Part shown: positions 18,328 to 27,377 of the stretch, piece by piece
Position numbering within the stretch: position 1 is the first letter of the stretch
Layout of the letters: each line of letters starts with the position of its first letter
Origin: Chloroflexota bacterium
GTDB taxonomy: Bacteria; Chloroflexota; Anaerolineae; Aggregatilineales; Phototrophicaceae
Assembly (NCBI GenBank): GCA_011523735.1
Contig: WTGB01000002.1
Span: forward strand, 1-57,122
Length of the DNA: 57,122 nt
Direction of reading: 5' to 3'
The notes under the pieces: model-generated
Database searches by the model: none
The model's input: only the letters and a program-made list of their open reading frames with translations
What the model was told of the DNA's origin: nothing
Made by a program: the position numbers and the translations under genes

Positions 18328-19347
18328 TTACTTGCAATAGAACTGAAATGTATAGACACCCATCTTCGGGACATTGAAGCCGAGCCGGTAGGTGATCGAG
18401 TCCAGCTTGAGATCAATGATATAGATGCCGACCGTGTATCGGTGATCTGTCCAATCGTAAACCAGTTGAATGTAGGGATTTCCACTGTCACTGAAATTCC
18501 CCTCAACTTCTCGGTTTATCTTGAGCGGAGTATCAGCAAAGGGCTTGTATATGTCGACCTGCATTTCCCGGTACGCAGCGCCCGCCCGCAACCCTACCAG
18601 AAGCAAGAGGCTTTCGTCTTCCCGCAGTGGAAAGATGCGGCACAAAGGGCTGTAGTCTTCATGCAGAATCGCATAGGACTTGTCCAGTTCTAAGAAACCG
18701 GCCGGTCCGGGCACGATGTCTGAGGCATTGACGAAGGCTGTCGCGTCTTCCGCTTCAACTTCCAAATAATGCTTGAACTCGCGCGCAACTTCGTACCACT
18801 GTTCGCCTTCCTCAAGGACCAGGTCAACTACCGGCAAGGCTTCGCCGCGCAGCATATACTGGTTGGTCTCGCAGGGGCGGTCGAGGCAATCGCGCAATTG
18901 CAAGTCCTTCGCCGCGATTACATAACGCGGTACGCAGTAGGGCGCTTTTTTCTGATGATAGCCGAAGACGCTGAGCGAGGTGTTTTCTGTGCGCTGGAAG
19001 TCGTAGCGGCCGTAGGTCTCAATGATGTCCATGACCGTATCGCACTGATAGGTGTTCTCGTCGTAGTAAATGAAGGGCCAGCTGCGAATGATTTCCAAAT
19101 AAGCTAGCGCGGTGTCCGCATTCTGCGTTGTTTTGCAGCCCGAGGCCAGCTGCAAGAGCATGTCTTCTACCGTAACAGCCTCGCCATCTCGCAAGAGATA
19201 GGCAGCGTCGCCGAAGTCGCCGATGATGTGGTCGAGCAGGAAGCAATTGTATTCCATTCCGCCGATGGCGTCAGGAGCCCATTCCTGCGCGACAGCCGGA
19301 CTTGCCAGCACGAGCAGGAGCAGCACTACTATCAAACTGCGTTTCAT
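18328..19347 (-). CDS. Secreted protein with SH3-like domain, function unknown
   Basis: About 339 residues with a clear Sec signal peptide (MKRSLIVVLLLLVLASPAVAQ). ATG 19347 is chosen because GGAGG is 7 bases upstream. Residues about 148-213 look like a divergent bacterial SH3 domain (LQLRDC-x4-C, a variable insert, WYEV, AFVNASDIV). The rest is unrecognised: an N-terminal alpha region with paired Cys and a C-terminal beta-rich region. Probably acts at the cell envelope. No enzyme motif is seen. It lies between gpmI and glpD on the same strand. Confidence 0.7.
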   Translation of the reverse strand: MKRSLIVVLLLLVLASPAVAQEWAPDAIGGMEYNCFLLDHIIGDFGDAAYLLRDGEAVTVEDMLLQLASGCKTTQNADTALAYLEIIRSWPFIYYDENTYQCDTVMDIIETYGRYDFQRTENTSLSVFGYHQKKAPYCVPRYVIAAKDLQLRDCLDRPCETNQYMLRGEALPVVDLVLEEGEQWYEVAREFKHYLEVEAEDATAFVNASDIVPGPAGFLELDKSYAILHEDYSPLCRIFPLREDESLLLLVGLRAGAAYREMQVDIYKPFADTPLKINREVEGNFSDSGNPYIQLVYDWTDHRYTVGIYIIDLKLDSITYRLGFNVPKMGVYTFQFYCK

Positions 19348-19451
19348 TGCGCACCTCCCAAGGATCGAACGAGACTTGGCTTGACTTGTTGCCGGCCAGA
19401 GCAATCAAAGTATTCTAACATGCCTCATTTGCTGCGAATCCACTGTTTACT

Positions 19452-21026
19452 CTATGGTTCGCGCTTCGTCTGAATCAGGCTCGCGCCCGTCATCTCAGTC
19501 GGCTGCGGGACATCAAGCAAGTCGAGCACAGTCGGCGCCACATCAGCCAAGCGACCCCAAGCGCGCAGGTCATAGCTGTTCTCAGCATCAATCACGAAGA
19601 GCGATACTGGTCCGACTGTGTGATAGGTATGCGCTTCGCCGCTTAGGGGGTCGATCATGCGCTCGCAGTTGCCGTGGTCGGCTGCCACGATGGCGACGCC
19701 GCCTTTACGCACGGTGGCGTCAACCAGCTTGCCAGCGCAGGCATCGACGGTCGCTACGGCTTTGATGGCGGCGGGCAGGCTGCCGGTATGCCCGACCATG
19801 TCCGGATTGGCGAAGTTGACGAGCAGGAAATCATCGTCCTGCGCTGCCAGGCGTTTCAGCGTTTCCTCAGCGAGTTCAGGCGCGCTCATTTCCGGCTGCA
19901 AGTCGTAGGTGGCGACTTTGGGCGAGGGGACGATGTGGCGCGTCTCGCCGGGGAAAGGCGCTTCGACCCGGCCGTTGAAGAAGAAGGTGACATGGGGATA
20001 TTTCTCGGTTTCGGCTGTGTGGTACTGCGTTTTGCCGGCTTTGCTGAGCGCCTCCGCCAGGGTGTTGCGCAGCAGCTCGACGGGGAAGAGGATGTGATCG
20101 GTCAGCCCTTCCATATATTCGGTCATGGTGATCAGGCGCAGGTCGGCGATGGGCTGGAAATGCTCCGCGCCGGCGAAGTCTCGCCTGACAAAAGCCTGGG
20201 TCAACTGGCGCATGCGGTCGGCGCGGAAATTGAAGCAGAGCAGCAGATCTCCGGCGGCGATGCCCGGGTTGTTGTCCGGACTGTCCGCTCCGATGACTGT
20301 CGGCGCGATGAATTCATCGGTGACGCCATTGTCGTAGGATTGCTGAATCGCGGTTAGGGCGTCAGGCGCCTGGTCATTGCTTTGGCGGAAGGCCAATGCG
20401 TCGTAGGCGCGTTTTGTGCGCTCCCAGCGTTTGTCACGGTCCATCGCGTAGTAACGCCCGCTGACGGTCGCCACGCGGCCGGAGGCATCGGCTGCGATCT
20501 TGTCCAACAATTCGGCGCAGAAGCTGATGCCTTGCTGCGTCGGACTGTCGCGTCCGTCGGTGATCAAGTGCAGGATGGGATCAATGCTGTTGGCGCGGGC
20601 GATGTCCATCAGCGCGTAGAGATGATCGGAGTGGCTATGCACGCCGCCATCGCCGAGCAAGCCGATCAGGTGCAGTTTCTTGCCCCCCGCCTTGAGATAG
20701 CGCAGCGCGTCTTGCAGAACCGGGTTTGCCGCGAGCGCGCCTTCGGCGATGGACTTGGCGATGCGAGAGATGTCTTGATACACGATGCGTCCGGCGCCGA
20801 GGTTGAGATGCCCGACTTCGGAATTGCCCATCTGCCCGGGCGTCAGTCCCACATGTTCGCCCGATGTATGTACGATAGCGCGCTCGCAGGTCTTCAGCCA
20901 GCGGTCGAAGTTGGGTGTTTCCGCCAGGGCGATGGCGTTGCCGGCTTCTGTTTCGCGGATGCCCCAGCCGTCCAGGATGATCAGCAGTACCGGTTTGCGC
21001 GCTATCAAGAGCTTGCCCTGTCTCAC
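19452..21026 (-). CDS. gpmI: 2,3-bisphosphoglycerate-independent phosphoglycerate mutase
   Basis: 524-residue glycolytic enzyme interconverting 3- and 2-phosphoglycerate, alkaline-phosphatase superfamily with two metal ions. Signatures: LIILDGWGIRE with the metal-binding Asp, the catalytic Ser in MGNSEVGHLNLGAGR, HSDHLYAL and TDGRD motifs, and ADHGNCERM near the C-terminus. Length is normal. The start at GTG 21026 may be slightly upstream of the true one, because family members usually begin close to KPVLLIILDGWG. Probably monocistronic or leading the run to glpD. Confidence 0.95.
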   Translation of the reverse strand: MRQGKLLIARKPVLLIILDGWGIRETEAGNAIALAETPNFDRWLKTCERAIVHTSGEHVGLTPGQMGNSEVGHLNLGAGRIVYQDISRIAKSIAEGALAANPVLQDALRYLKAGGKKLHLIGLLGDGGVHSHSDHLYALMDIARANSIDPILHLITDGRDSPTQQGISFCAELLDKIAADASGRVATVSGRYYAMDRDKRWERTKRAYDALAFRQSNDQAPDALTAIQQSYDNGVTDEFIAPTVIGADSPDNNPGIAAGDLLLCFNFRADRMRQLTQAFVRRDFAGAEHFQPIADLRLITMTEYMEGLTDHILFPVELLRNTLAEALSKAGKTQYHTAETEKYPHVTFFFNGRVEAPFPGETRHIVPSPKVATYDLQPEMSAPELAEETLKRLAAQDDDFLLVNFANPDMVGHTGSLPAAIKAVATVDACAGKLVDATVRKGGVAIVAADHGNCERMIDPLSGEAHTYHTVGPVSLFVIDAENSYDLRAWGRLADVAPTVLDLLDVPQPTEMTGASLIQTKREP

Positions 21027-21091
21027 TATCGTTTCGACAAGCCGTTTATAGCACAGATTTGGCAGGGACAGAATGAGTGACTTGGATCGTA

Positions 21092-23143
21092 TCAGCGGCG
21101 GATGGCTGGAGCGAGCATCGTTTCCGCGCGGGGCGGGAGGGGCGCGTCGGGGTCATAGAGTTGGCTGGCGTCGTAGGGGATGTCAATGTCGAGGTCAAAA
21201 GTGTTTACCGGGTCTTTGATGAGTTCAATGGCGAGGTCTTGATTGATCTTCAGGAACAGTGTGCGTTGAAATGTCTCCTCGCTCCAATTTGGCGACGTGG
21301 GATTTGTGACATTGTCCCAATGCGGACAGGGGACGGTTTCCAGACAGAAATGAGAAGCGAGTGGGACGCGGTTGTTGTACAAGACATAGAGGATGCTATC
21401 GTCCAACTCATTGCTGTAGTGCAACTCATAATAGTCGGCCGCGTCCAATTCCTCGCGCGTCAAGTCAGTGATCAGCAGAACGGTTGTATCCGGCTCGATA
21501 TGCGGGGCGACATTCAGCAGGTTGCGCAGGAGTATGGCCTTGTTGTCCGCGCTGGTCACAAGTTCTTCCCGCTGCTCGAACAGGCGCGCTATGCCCGGCA
21601 TCCCGACAGCCAGGCACAATACGGTGATGGCGGCATTGCGAAGGGTGAAACCCTGAATGGGCGCCGCCGCGAGCGCGACAAGACTGAAGACGGCAATGGA
21701 GGCGCCTATAGGCACATAAAAATAGGTTCGCCACAGATCGCCACTGTATTGCTCGAGCCAGATCAAGACGCCGACGGACGGGGTGATGAAGAGTATGCCG
21801 CTTGCAAAGGATAAAGCCAGATCGCGAGTTGAGGGCATAGTTTGGCGATTGCTGTTTCGCATCAGCAGCCAAGCGATCCCGGCAATCAGCGCGGAAACGA
21901 CGGCGCACATGCCAAGCCAGTCAGTTTGACCGAGTTGATGGATTGCTGCCTGCCAGCTGTCAATGAGAGTATGACGGTAGACATCGGCCAATCGGCTGGG
22001 GACTAGTGTTATGCCGTTACTACTCGGGTTCCAATCGCCGGTGAAAACATAGCTGTTGTAGAAGGTCATCGAATTGCCCGCGAGCAGAGCGAAATAAGCC
22101 AGTTTCGCGAGGGGCGCCAGAAACCATATCGCGGAGAGATTCAGGGCTTTCCAGTTGGGTGGGCGGTTCTTGGGCAGCCAAAGAAGCGGTACAACCAGAA
22201 TGATCGCGAAAGCGGTTTCGTTGCTCGCCACATTGAAGCTGAGCGCTAGCCATATACCCAGTAGATGCAAGCGGCTGGGATCTTTGCGGAAACTAATAAT
22301 GAGATAGCCCGCCGCCATCAATGACAGGGCGCTGAACTGATTTGGCAGCGAGCGCAGCGATAAAAGGTCTGAATTCACTGGGTAAAACAAGAATAGTGTG
22401 GTCGCCAGGAAGGCATATAAGCGGGGGAATGCGAGTTGGCGCAAGATTCCATAGAGCAGGACCAACTTGCCCCAGAGAATCAAAAGATGTGTCACATGGA
22501 AGCCGAGAAAAGAATCCGGGCTGATGATAGTCGCCAAGAGGTGCGGCAGGGCGACCCAATAGCGTGTGGTCAATTCATAGGCGACCCCCCAAGAGGATCG
22601 TCCCTCGAGGTGAGCCAGGTATATCCAATTTTCCCAATGCGCGATGCTGTTGAAACCAAATGGCAGATACAGCGAACACAGCAGGAGCAGGAATCCAAGA
22701 CAAACAGCCAGATCCTTGTACCTGCGATCTCTGAGAGATTTACGCAAAGCCTCATAGATGATGGGCAGGAAGATGAGAGCGGCAAGAAGGAGACCGAACG
22801 CTTGCCAATACGGTTGCTGGAAACGGCGATGGAGGATGGCCAAGGCAGCTTCGATCAGCGTTGCCCCGGACAGGTCGAGCAAGAGAGACAGCAAGAGCAG
22901 CGTGGCCAGCGTGAGAATACAACCTCGCCAGGGAACAGGCGCGCCCAACTGATTCTTGCGGGCGTAGTACATGGCAGCGACCAGGCAGGCTATCAAACCA
23001 ACAAAGCCGATATGGGAGAAAGCGAATGTTCTTAGGCTGTCGGCGCTCTGCAAAGCCGGCAGGAGCAGCAGACAGTCGGCTGCCGCGAGCGTTATCAACG
23101 GCATATATGTGAGAAGTCGGCGCGGGTTTTGATAGGGCGTCAC
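21092..23143 (-). CDS. Polytopic membrane protein, GT-C glycosyltransferase-like (paralogue 2)
   Basis: 683 residues with many hydrophobic segments and a soluble C-terminal tail. It is clearly paralogous to the protein of 23310-25871. Shared blocks: YLPFGF-x2-AHWENWI, ISP/SDSFLG, GILRQ, FYPVN, SLRSL and a C-terminal D(I/F)DIPYDASQL...APLPPR. The overall look fits GT-C (lipid-phosphate-sugar using) glycosyltransferases with acidic residues in an early periplasmic loop, but no subfamily is recognised. Starts at GTG 23143, overlapping a possible 47-codon ORF. Fourth gene in the sqdB run, so surface glycan or glycolipid assembly is likely. Confidence 0.65.
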   Translation of the reverse strand: MTPYQNPRRLLTYMPLITLAAADCLLLLPALQSADSLRTFAFSHIGFVGLIACLVAAMYYARKNQLGAPVPWRGCILTLATLLLLSLLLDLSGATLIEAALAILHRRFQQPYWQAFGLLLAALIFLPIIYEALRKSLRDRRYKDLAVCLGFLLLLCSLYLPFGFNSIAHWENWIYLAHLEGRSSWGVAYELTTRYWVALPHLLATIISPDSFLGFHVTHLLILWGKLVLLYGILRQLAFPRLYAFLATTLFLFYPVNSDLLSLRSLPNQFSALSLMAAGYLIISFRKDPSRLHLLGIWLALSFNVASNETAFAIILVVPLLWLPKNRPPNWKALNLSAIWFLAPLAKLAYFALLAGNSMTFYNSYVFTGDWNPSSNGITLVPSRLADVYRHTLIDSWQAAIHQLGQTDWLGMCAVVSALIAGIAWLLMRNSNRQTMPSTRDLALSFASGILFITPSVGVLIWLEQYSGDLWRTYFYVPIGASIAVFSLVALAAAPIQGFTLRNAAITVLCLAVGMPGIARLFEQREELVTSADNKAILLRNLLNVAPHIEPDTTVLLITDLTREELDAADYYELHYSNELDDSILYVLYNNRVPLASHFCLETVPCPHWDNVTNPTSPNWSEETFQRTLFLKINQDLAIELIKDPVNTFDLDIDIPYDASQLYDPDAPLPPRAETMLAPAIRR

Positions 23144-23283
23144 GCCCAGGCCTCCACGTGTTTACCGCTGGTATACAGGTGGAATTCGAGAAGCGCCACG
23201 TCGGCTTTCGCGGCAGCAACTCCCCGCTGAACGTGAAGATTTCGCTCTAGACGCTCCGACTTGCCCACATGCGATACCATCAT
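23140..23283 (-). CDS. Possible small protein between the two GT-C paralogues
   Basis: A 47-codon frame from ATG 23283 ending in TGA 23140-23142, whose stop overlaps the next gene's GTG start by 2 bases, an arrangement typical of translational coupling. The product is hydrophilic (SHVGKSERLERN ... EFHLYTSGKHVEAWA) and matches nothing I recognise. It could be a real small protein, the tail of a decayed gene, or chance. No strong ribosome site seen. Confidence 0.35.
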   Translation of the reverse strand: MMVSHVGKSERLERNLHVQRGVAAAKADVALLEFHLYTSGKHVEAWA

Positions 23284-23309
23284 TTTGCGGTCATACCCCA
23301 TACTCAAGC

Positions 23310-25871
23310 TCAGTCACCAAAGCGGAGCATGGTTGTGATGCGAGGCGGGAGTGGCGCGTCGGCTTTGAAGAGCTGGCTGGCGTCGTAGGGAATGTCGATT
23401 TCCAAGCCAAGGAAGGCCGCCGGTTCTTCGAGCAATTCAACGGACAGATCTTCATTAAGCTTGAAGACGAGCGTACGCTGAAGCAGGTCTTCCGGCTCAG
23501 TTGATGTGAAAAGCGTCTCGCTGTCGCTAACGTAGCTGCACGCATTTATTGACACGCAGAAATAAGCAAACTCAGGAGCGTTGGATTGGTACAGTGCATA
23601 CAGGGCGCTATAGAACATGTCTCGGTTTAGCAGATCAAAAATGTCTTGCGATTCAAGAAATTGGTGATCCAATTCTGTTACCAGCACGATCTGCGTTTCG
23701 GCATGTGGTTCTGGAGCTATCGCAATCACATCATGGATTATATTGGACTTGTTGCTCGCGCTTTCCGCGAATTGTTCAAGTTGCAAGAACAGACGCGAAA
23801 CTGCCGGAAGCAACAACAGCAGACTGGTTCCAACCACTGCGGCGTCTCGGAATCCGCGCTTGGGTATCCGTTTCGTGAGCAAGAGCATCGCGGCGAATAG
23901 AGCGGTCACCGCGCCGATCGGTACATAGAGACACATGCGCCAAGGATCGTGGTTGTACAGCGGGATCCACATGAGAACGCCGATGGCCGGGATCACCAGT
24001 AGCAGACCAAGAAAGATGAGCATGGCAAGTTGCGGACCTGTCGGAACGGGCGCGCTAGCTTTATCCCGCGTGAGATACCAGGCCACCCCAGCGACGCTGG
24101 CGAGCAGGATGATGGTCGGGAGCCACCAGACATTGCGCTCAATGGTCTGGATCGCTTCTTGCCAGCCTCCAATAAAGGTATAGGGATAGACCCAGCCAAC
24201 CATGTCCGTAAATGTTGAAATGACATTTGTGGCAGCGGCCGAGGTATCCGCTCCGGACTCCAATAGCCCGCTCTGATAGAACTCTCGACCAGTTGCCGAA
24301 AGAAGCGCGATGTAGGCAAGTTTGAATGCAGGCGCCAGGTACCAGATCGCAGTTAGATTTAACTTCCGCCAGTTGAAGTCTCGGTCGGCCAACCACCATA
24401 ACAAAGGCACAAGAAGGACCAGCACCATGCCTGACTCATAGGAATTCACGCTGAACGTTAGCGCCAGCCACAATCCGCAGAGTGTCAGTCTCTGTGGCAA
24501 ACGGCTGAATTCCAGCGCCAAGAATATCGCCGCCAGAAAGAACAGTTTGCTGTAATTCAGGAGCAAGGAGCGCATGGACAGCTGCATCGGATTTACCGGG
24601 TATACGATGAATAACAGCGCCATTAGAAAGGCGTGAAGCGGCCTGACCCGGCCCTGACGCAGGATGCCATATACGACCGCGGTCATAGCTGAGTGCATCA
24701 GGCAATTCACCAGGTTGTAACCGAGGAATGATTCTGAGCTAATAATGTAGGCCAATGCGCGATGGACGAGACCGCTGAATCGCGTCACTACCCAGGAATC
24801 GAAGAAACTCGGGGGGCCGCCTTCCGTGTAGCTGTGCAGTATCCAGTTTTCCCAATGAGCGGCGGTCTCGAAGCCGAAAGGCAGATAGAGGGCAATAGGG
24901 AAAAGGAGACAGGCAGCCACCGCAACCTTGTCGGCTGACGATGTCTTGCGCCAGTTGCGTTGAAGCCCTTGCCACAGCAGGATGCTGAATATGATCAGCG
25001 CCAGTATCAGCCAGAGAAGCGACCAATACACCGGCGCCGGCGGGGATTGAGAATGAGGAAAAAGCGATGAAAAGGACAAGCTGTACTCGTAGCGGGTACC
25101 GTCTCCGGCGAATGCTTCGAGCGTTGCGGAGGCGCCATCGCCGGCACAGAACGAACCGTTGCCCGGGTTCTGGTCAATGCTGATGTCTTTGCCCATGTAG
25201 CGCAAGGATTCAGCCCCGGTGACCGACCAAGCGATGTCGACGCACTCATGTGGGAAAATGATGCTATCTCGCTCGGTCCAGAATCTGACAGCCATTTTTC
25301 CGTCGTCCACGTCTATTGTGGGCGCTGTGTGCGGAAAAAGTCGCAGAAAGGCGCCGGCGACCGCAAGTATCATGCCGGCAACCAGCAGCCAGGAAAACGG
25401 CGGCTTATTGTTGAGTTGACTTGTGCGCAGAAAATACAGCGCCAACAGGCCCGTGCCGAAAACACCGACGAAGCCAAGCAGATAAAACAGCAAGTCGGGC
25501 AGATGCTGTATATTCAACGCTAGCCGACGATATATTCCGTTCTGCGCTGTGACTTCAATGAGGGGGCTGGTGGCATTGATGGCGGGGCAATACGGCATCT
25601 CGCCCCAGCCGATCTGTCCACCGCCGTCGATATAAAGAGCTTGGATGCCTTCCATATTCCAGGTGATTTTGACGCAGTCGCCGGGTAAGAGTGTCCAGGC
25701 GCGGTCGGCCGATACATGGATGCTTGTCTCGCCATATTGGCTTCGAATTTCGGGCGGTGGTGTATTCCAGATCGTGAGCAGGAAGAACAGGCTTGTCAAT
25801 AGCGCCAGTCCGACGAGTGCGATACCTCTAACAGTTCGCACAGTCAAAAGCGGCTTGCCATGCCAGTTCAT
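23310..25871 (-). CDS. GT-C-like membrane protein with two Ig-like extracytoplasmic domains (paralogue 1)
   Basis: 853 residues. After an N-terminal membrane anchor come two related beta-sandwich domains: one at about 45-120 with LPGDCVKITWNMEGIQ, another at about 195-270 with FPHECVDIAWSVTGAE. They share an L-P-x-x-CV-I-W-x2-x-G pattern and are separated by a hydrophobic pair. The remaining ~550 residues match the 683-residue paralogue at 21092-23143 (YLPFGF, AHWENW, GILRQG, YPVN, DIPYDASQL). This suggests a GT-C glycosyltransferase or related polytopic enzyme with added binding modules. Its start overlaps the sqdB stop by 4 bp, so it is co-translated with it. Confidence 0.68.
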   Translation of the reverse strand: MNWHGKPLLTVRTVRGIALVGLALLTSLFFLLTIWNTPPPEIRSQYGETSIHVSADRAWTLLPGDCVKITWNMEGIQALYIDGGGQIGWGEMPYCPAINATSPLIEVTAQNGIYRRLALNIQHLPDLLFYLLGFVGVFGTGLLALYFLRTSQLNNKPPFSWLLVAGMILAVAGAFLRLFPHTAPTIDVDDGKMAVRFWTERDSIIFPHECVDIAWSVTGAESLRYMGKDISIDQNPGNGSFCAGDGASATLEAFAGDGTRYEYSLSFSSLFPHSQSPPAPVYWSLLWLILALIIFSILLWQGLQRNWRKTSSADKVAVAACLLFPIALYLPFGFETAAHWENWILHSYTEGGPPSFFDSWVVTRFSGLVHRALAYIISSESFLGYNLVNCLMHSAMTAVVYGILRQGRVRPLHAFLMALLFIVYPVNPMQLSMRSLLLNYSKLFFLAAIFLALEFSRLPQRLTLCGLWLALTFSVNSYESGMVLVLLVPLLWWLADRDFNWRKLNLTAIWYLAPAFKLAYIALLSATGREFYQSGLLESGADTSAAATNVISTFTDMVGWVYPYTFIGGWQEAIQTIERNVWWLPTIILLASVAGVAWYLTRDKASAPVPTGPQLAMLIFLGLLLVIPAIGVLMWIPLYNHDPWRMCLYVPIGAVTALFAAMLLLTKRIPKRGFRDAAVVGTSLLLLLPAVSRLFLQLEQFAESASNKSNIIHDVIAIAPEPHAETQIVLVTELDHQFLESQDIFDLLNRDMFYSALYALYQSNAPEFAYFCVSINACSYVSDSETLFTSTEPEDLLQRTLVFKLNEDLSVELLEEPAAFLGLEIDIPYDASQLFKADAPLPPRITTMLRFGD

Positions 25872-27052
25872 CCGATAATCTCCGAGCGTTTGCGCCTCCC
25901 ATCCCAGCGGATATCTGGAATCAGCACGTTGGCATGCGCTTCGATGCGGTCTCGGTGTTCCAGCAGGTCGAGCATCATCCGCTTTATCACAGACTTGATA
26001 TCGCGGGTCGGCTGGTAGCCCAGATCAAGCAGGCGCCGCCTATCCGGCTGATAGTAGTGCTCTTCCATTTCCGTACGGGGGTTGTCGTAATGGCGGATCT
26101 CTACCTCCAAGCCAATATCCGCTGCCACACCCCGCACTATATACGCGAGTTCGCTGATAGAATAGGCATTCTCAAATTGATTGAAGACGCGGAATTCGCC
26201 GGGCGCTGGGGGATTTTCGACGGCCAGGCGCAGGCAGGCCATCGAATCAGCCAAGGGCAGGAAGCCGCGTTTCTGCTTGCCCAGCCCGAATAGCGTCAGC
26301 GGATGTCCAATCACCGCTTGGCAGCAGAAGCGATTGATGGCTGTGCCAAAGCATTGGTCGAAATCGAGGCGGCTATGCAGGCGCGGGTCATCGCCCATTT
26401 CGACGATTTGCGTGCCGAAGACGACTCCTTGCATGATATCGGTCGCGCGGATGCCCCAGATCTTCGAGGCGAAATGTGTGTTGTGCGAATCGTGGACTTT
26501 GCTTTGGTGGTACCAACTGCCGGCTTGCCGCGGGAAGGGCAGGCGGTCTTTCCGGCCGCGGAATTCGACCTCGAAGAAACCTTCGGGGATATCGACATTG
26601 GGCGTGCCGTATTCGCCCATCGTGCCGAGCTTGACCAAGTGCGCGGCGGGCGCGACTTCTTTGATCGCCCAGAGGAGATTGAGATTGTTGATGACGTTGT
26701 TTTGCTGGGTCCAGACGCAATGCGTCTGGTCGATCATCGAATAGGGCGCTGAGGGCATCTGCCCCAGGTGAACGACCGCCTCCGGTTGGAAGTCAGCGAA
26801 AAATCCTTTGACGAAGTCGTAATCCGTCAAGTCGCCCAGGCGAAAATCGAGTTCTGTTCCGAAGGTCTCATGAAAGGCGCGCAGGCGTTCTTCACGCGTG
26901 GCGATGGGCAGCGCGCTCAGGCTGCCGACTTCCGCCACCCATTCCCGCCGCAAGAGCAGATCGGCGCCGGCCACCTCATGGCCGTTTGCGCGCAAATAAA
27001 TCGCCAGGGGCCAGCCGAGATAGCCATCAATTCCCGCTATAAAAACTCGCAT
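25868..27052 (-). CDS. sqdB: UDP-sulfoquinovose synthase-like NAD-dependent epimerase
   Basis: 394-residue extended SDR closely resembling SQD1/SqdB, which makes UDP-sulfoquinovose from UDP-glucose and sulfite. Visible: nucleotide-binding AGIDGYLGWPLA at the N-terminus, the SQD1-type active site T144-M-G-E147 within KLGTMGEYGTPN, the catalytic Y181-x3-K185, and VHDSHN and IWGIRATDIMQGVVFGT blocks. It heads a minus-strand operon with two GT-C-like membrane proteins. The product could therefore feed a sulfoquinovosyl lipid or another sulfonated glycan rather than only thylakoid-type SQDG. A close sulfite-using relative such as Agl3 is the main alternative. Confidence 0.88.
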   Translation of the reverse strand: MRVFIAGIDGYLGWPLAIYLRANGHEVAGADLLLRREWVAEVGSLSALPIATREERLRAFHETFGTELDFRLGDLTDYDFVKGFFADFQPEAVVHLGQMPSAPYSMIDQTHCVWTQQNNVINNLNLLWAIKEVAPAAHLVKLGTMGEYGTPNVDIPEGFFEVEFRGRKDRLPFPRQAGSWYHQSKVHDSHNTHFASKIWGIRATDIMQGVVFGTQIVEMGDDPRLHSRLDFDQCFGTAINRFCCQAVIGHPLTLFGLGKQKRGFLPLADSMACLRLAVENPPAPGEFRVFNQFENAYSISELAYIVRGVAADIGLEVEIRHYDNPRTEMEEHYYQPDRRRLLDLGYQPTRDIKSVIKRMMLDLLEHRDRIEAHANVLIPDIRWDGRRKRSEIIG

Positions 27053-27377
27053 TCGTCCTTCTCGCTTGTCAGTAGTTCCAAGAGAATAATGCGAACATGA
27101 AGATGCCGCTTTTCTAGCCCATCCCCCTGTCCAGCGTCCCCTCGGTCCTCCGCCTCACGGGGGATGTTTCCCGAATCGCCGGATGCCTGCCGTAGAGATG
27201 GCGGGAAGGGGGTCTCAGAGAAGTTGTTTTCGCAGGACTATCTTGATACTACTTCTGTTATGTGATCCGCATAGATTATCCTCGAAAATCTAGCGGAATC
27301 CAGCGAAGATTTGAATACCTGCGTCGCGCGGCGGCGACTCAGTGTAGCGCCGACAATCTACAGGTGTATCTACGTCG
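27053..27377. other. Divergent spacer between sqdB and the MFS gene
   Basis: 325 bp. It contains a degenerate REP (27120-27215: CCCTCGGTCC ... CACGGGGGATGT, then GTAGAGATGGCGGGAAGGGGG), which is an inverted relative of 8059-8106 and also resembles 37896-37930. 27220-27300 is weakly similar to the second half of the ~178-bp repeat. Promoters for both divergent operons should lie here, but none is convincing by eye. Confidence 0.5.
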
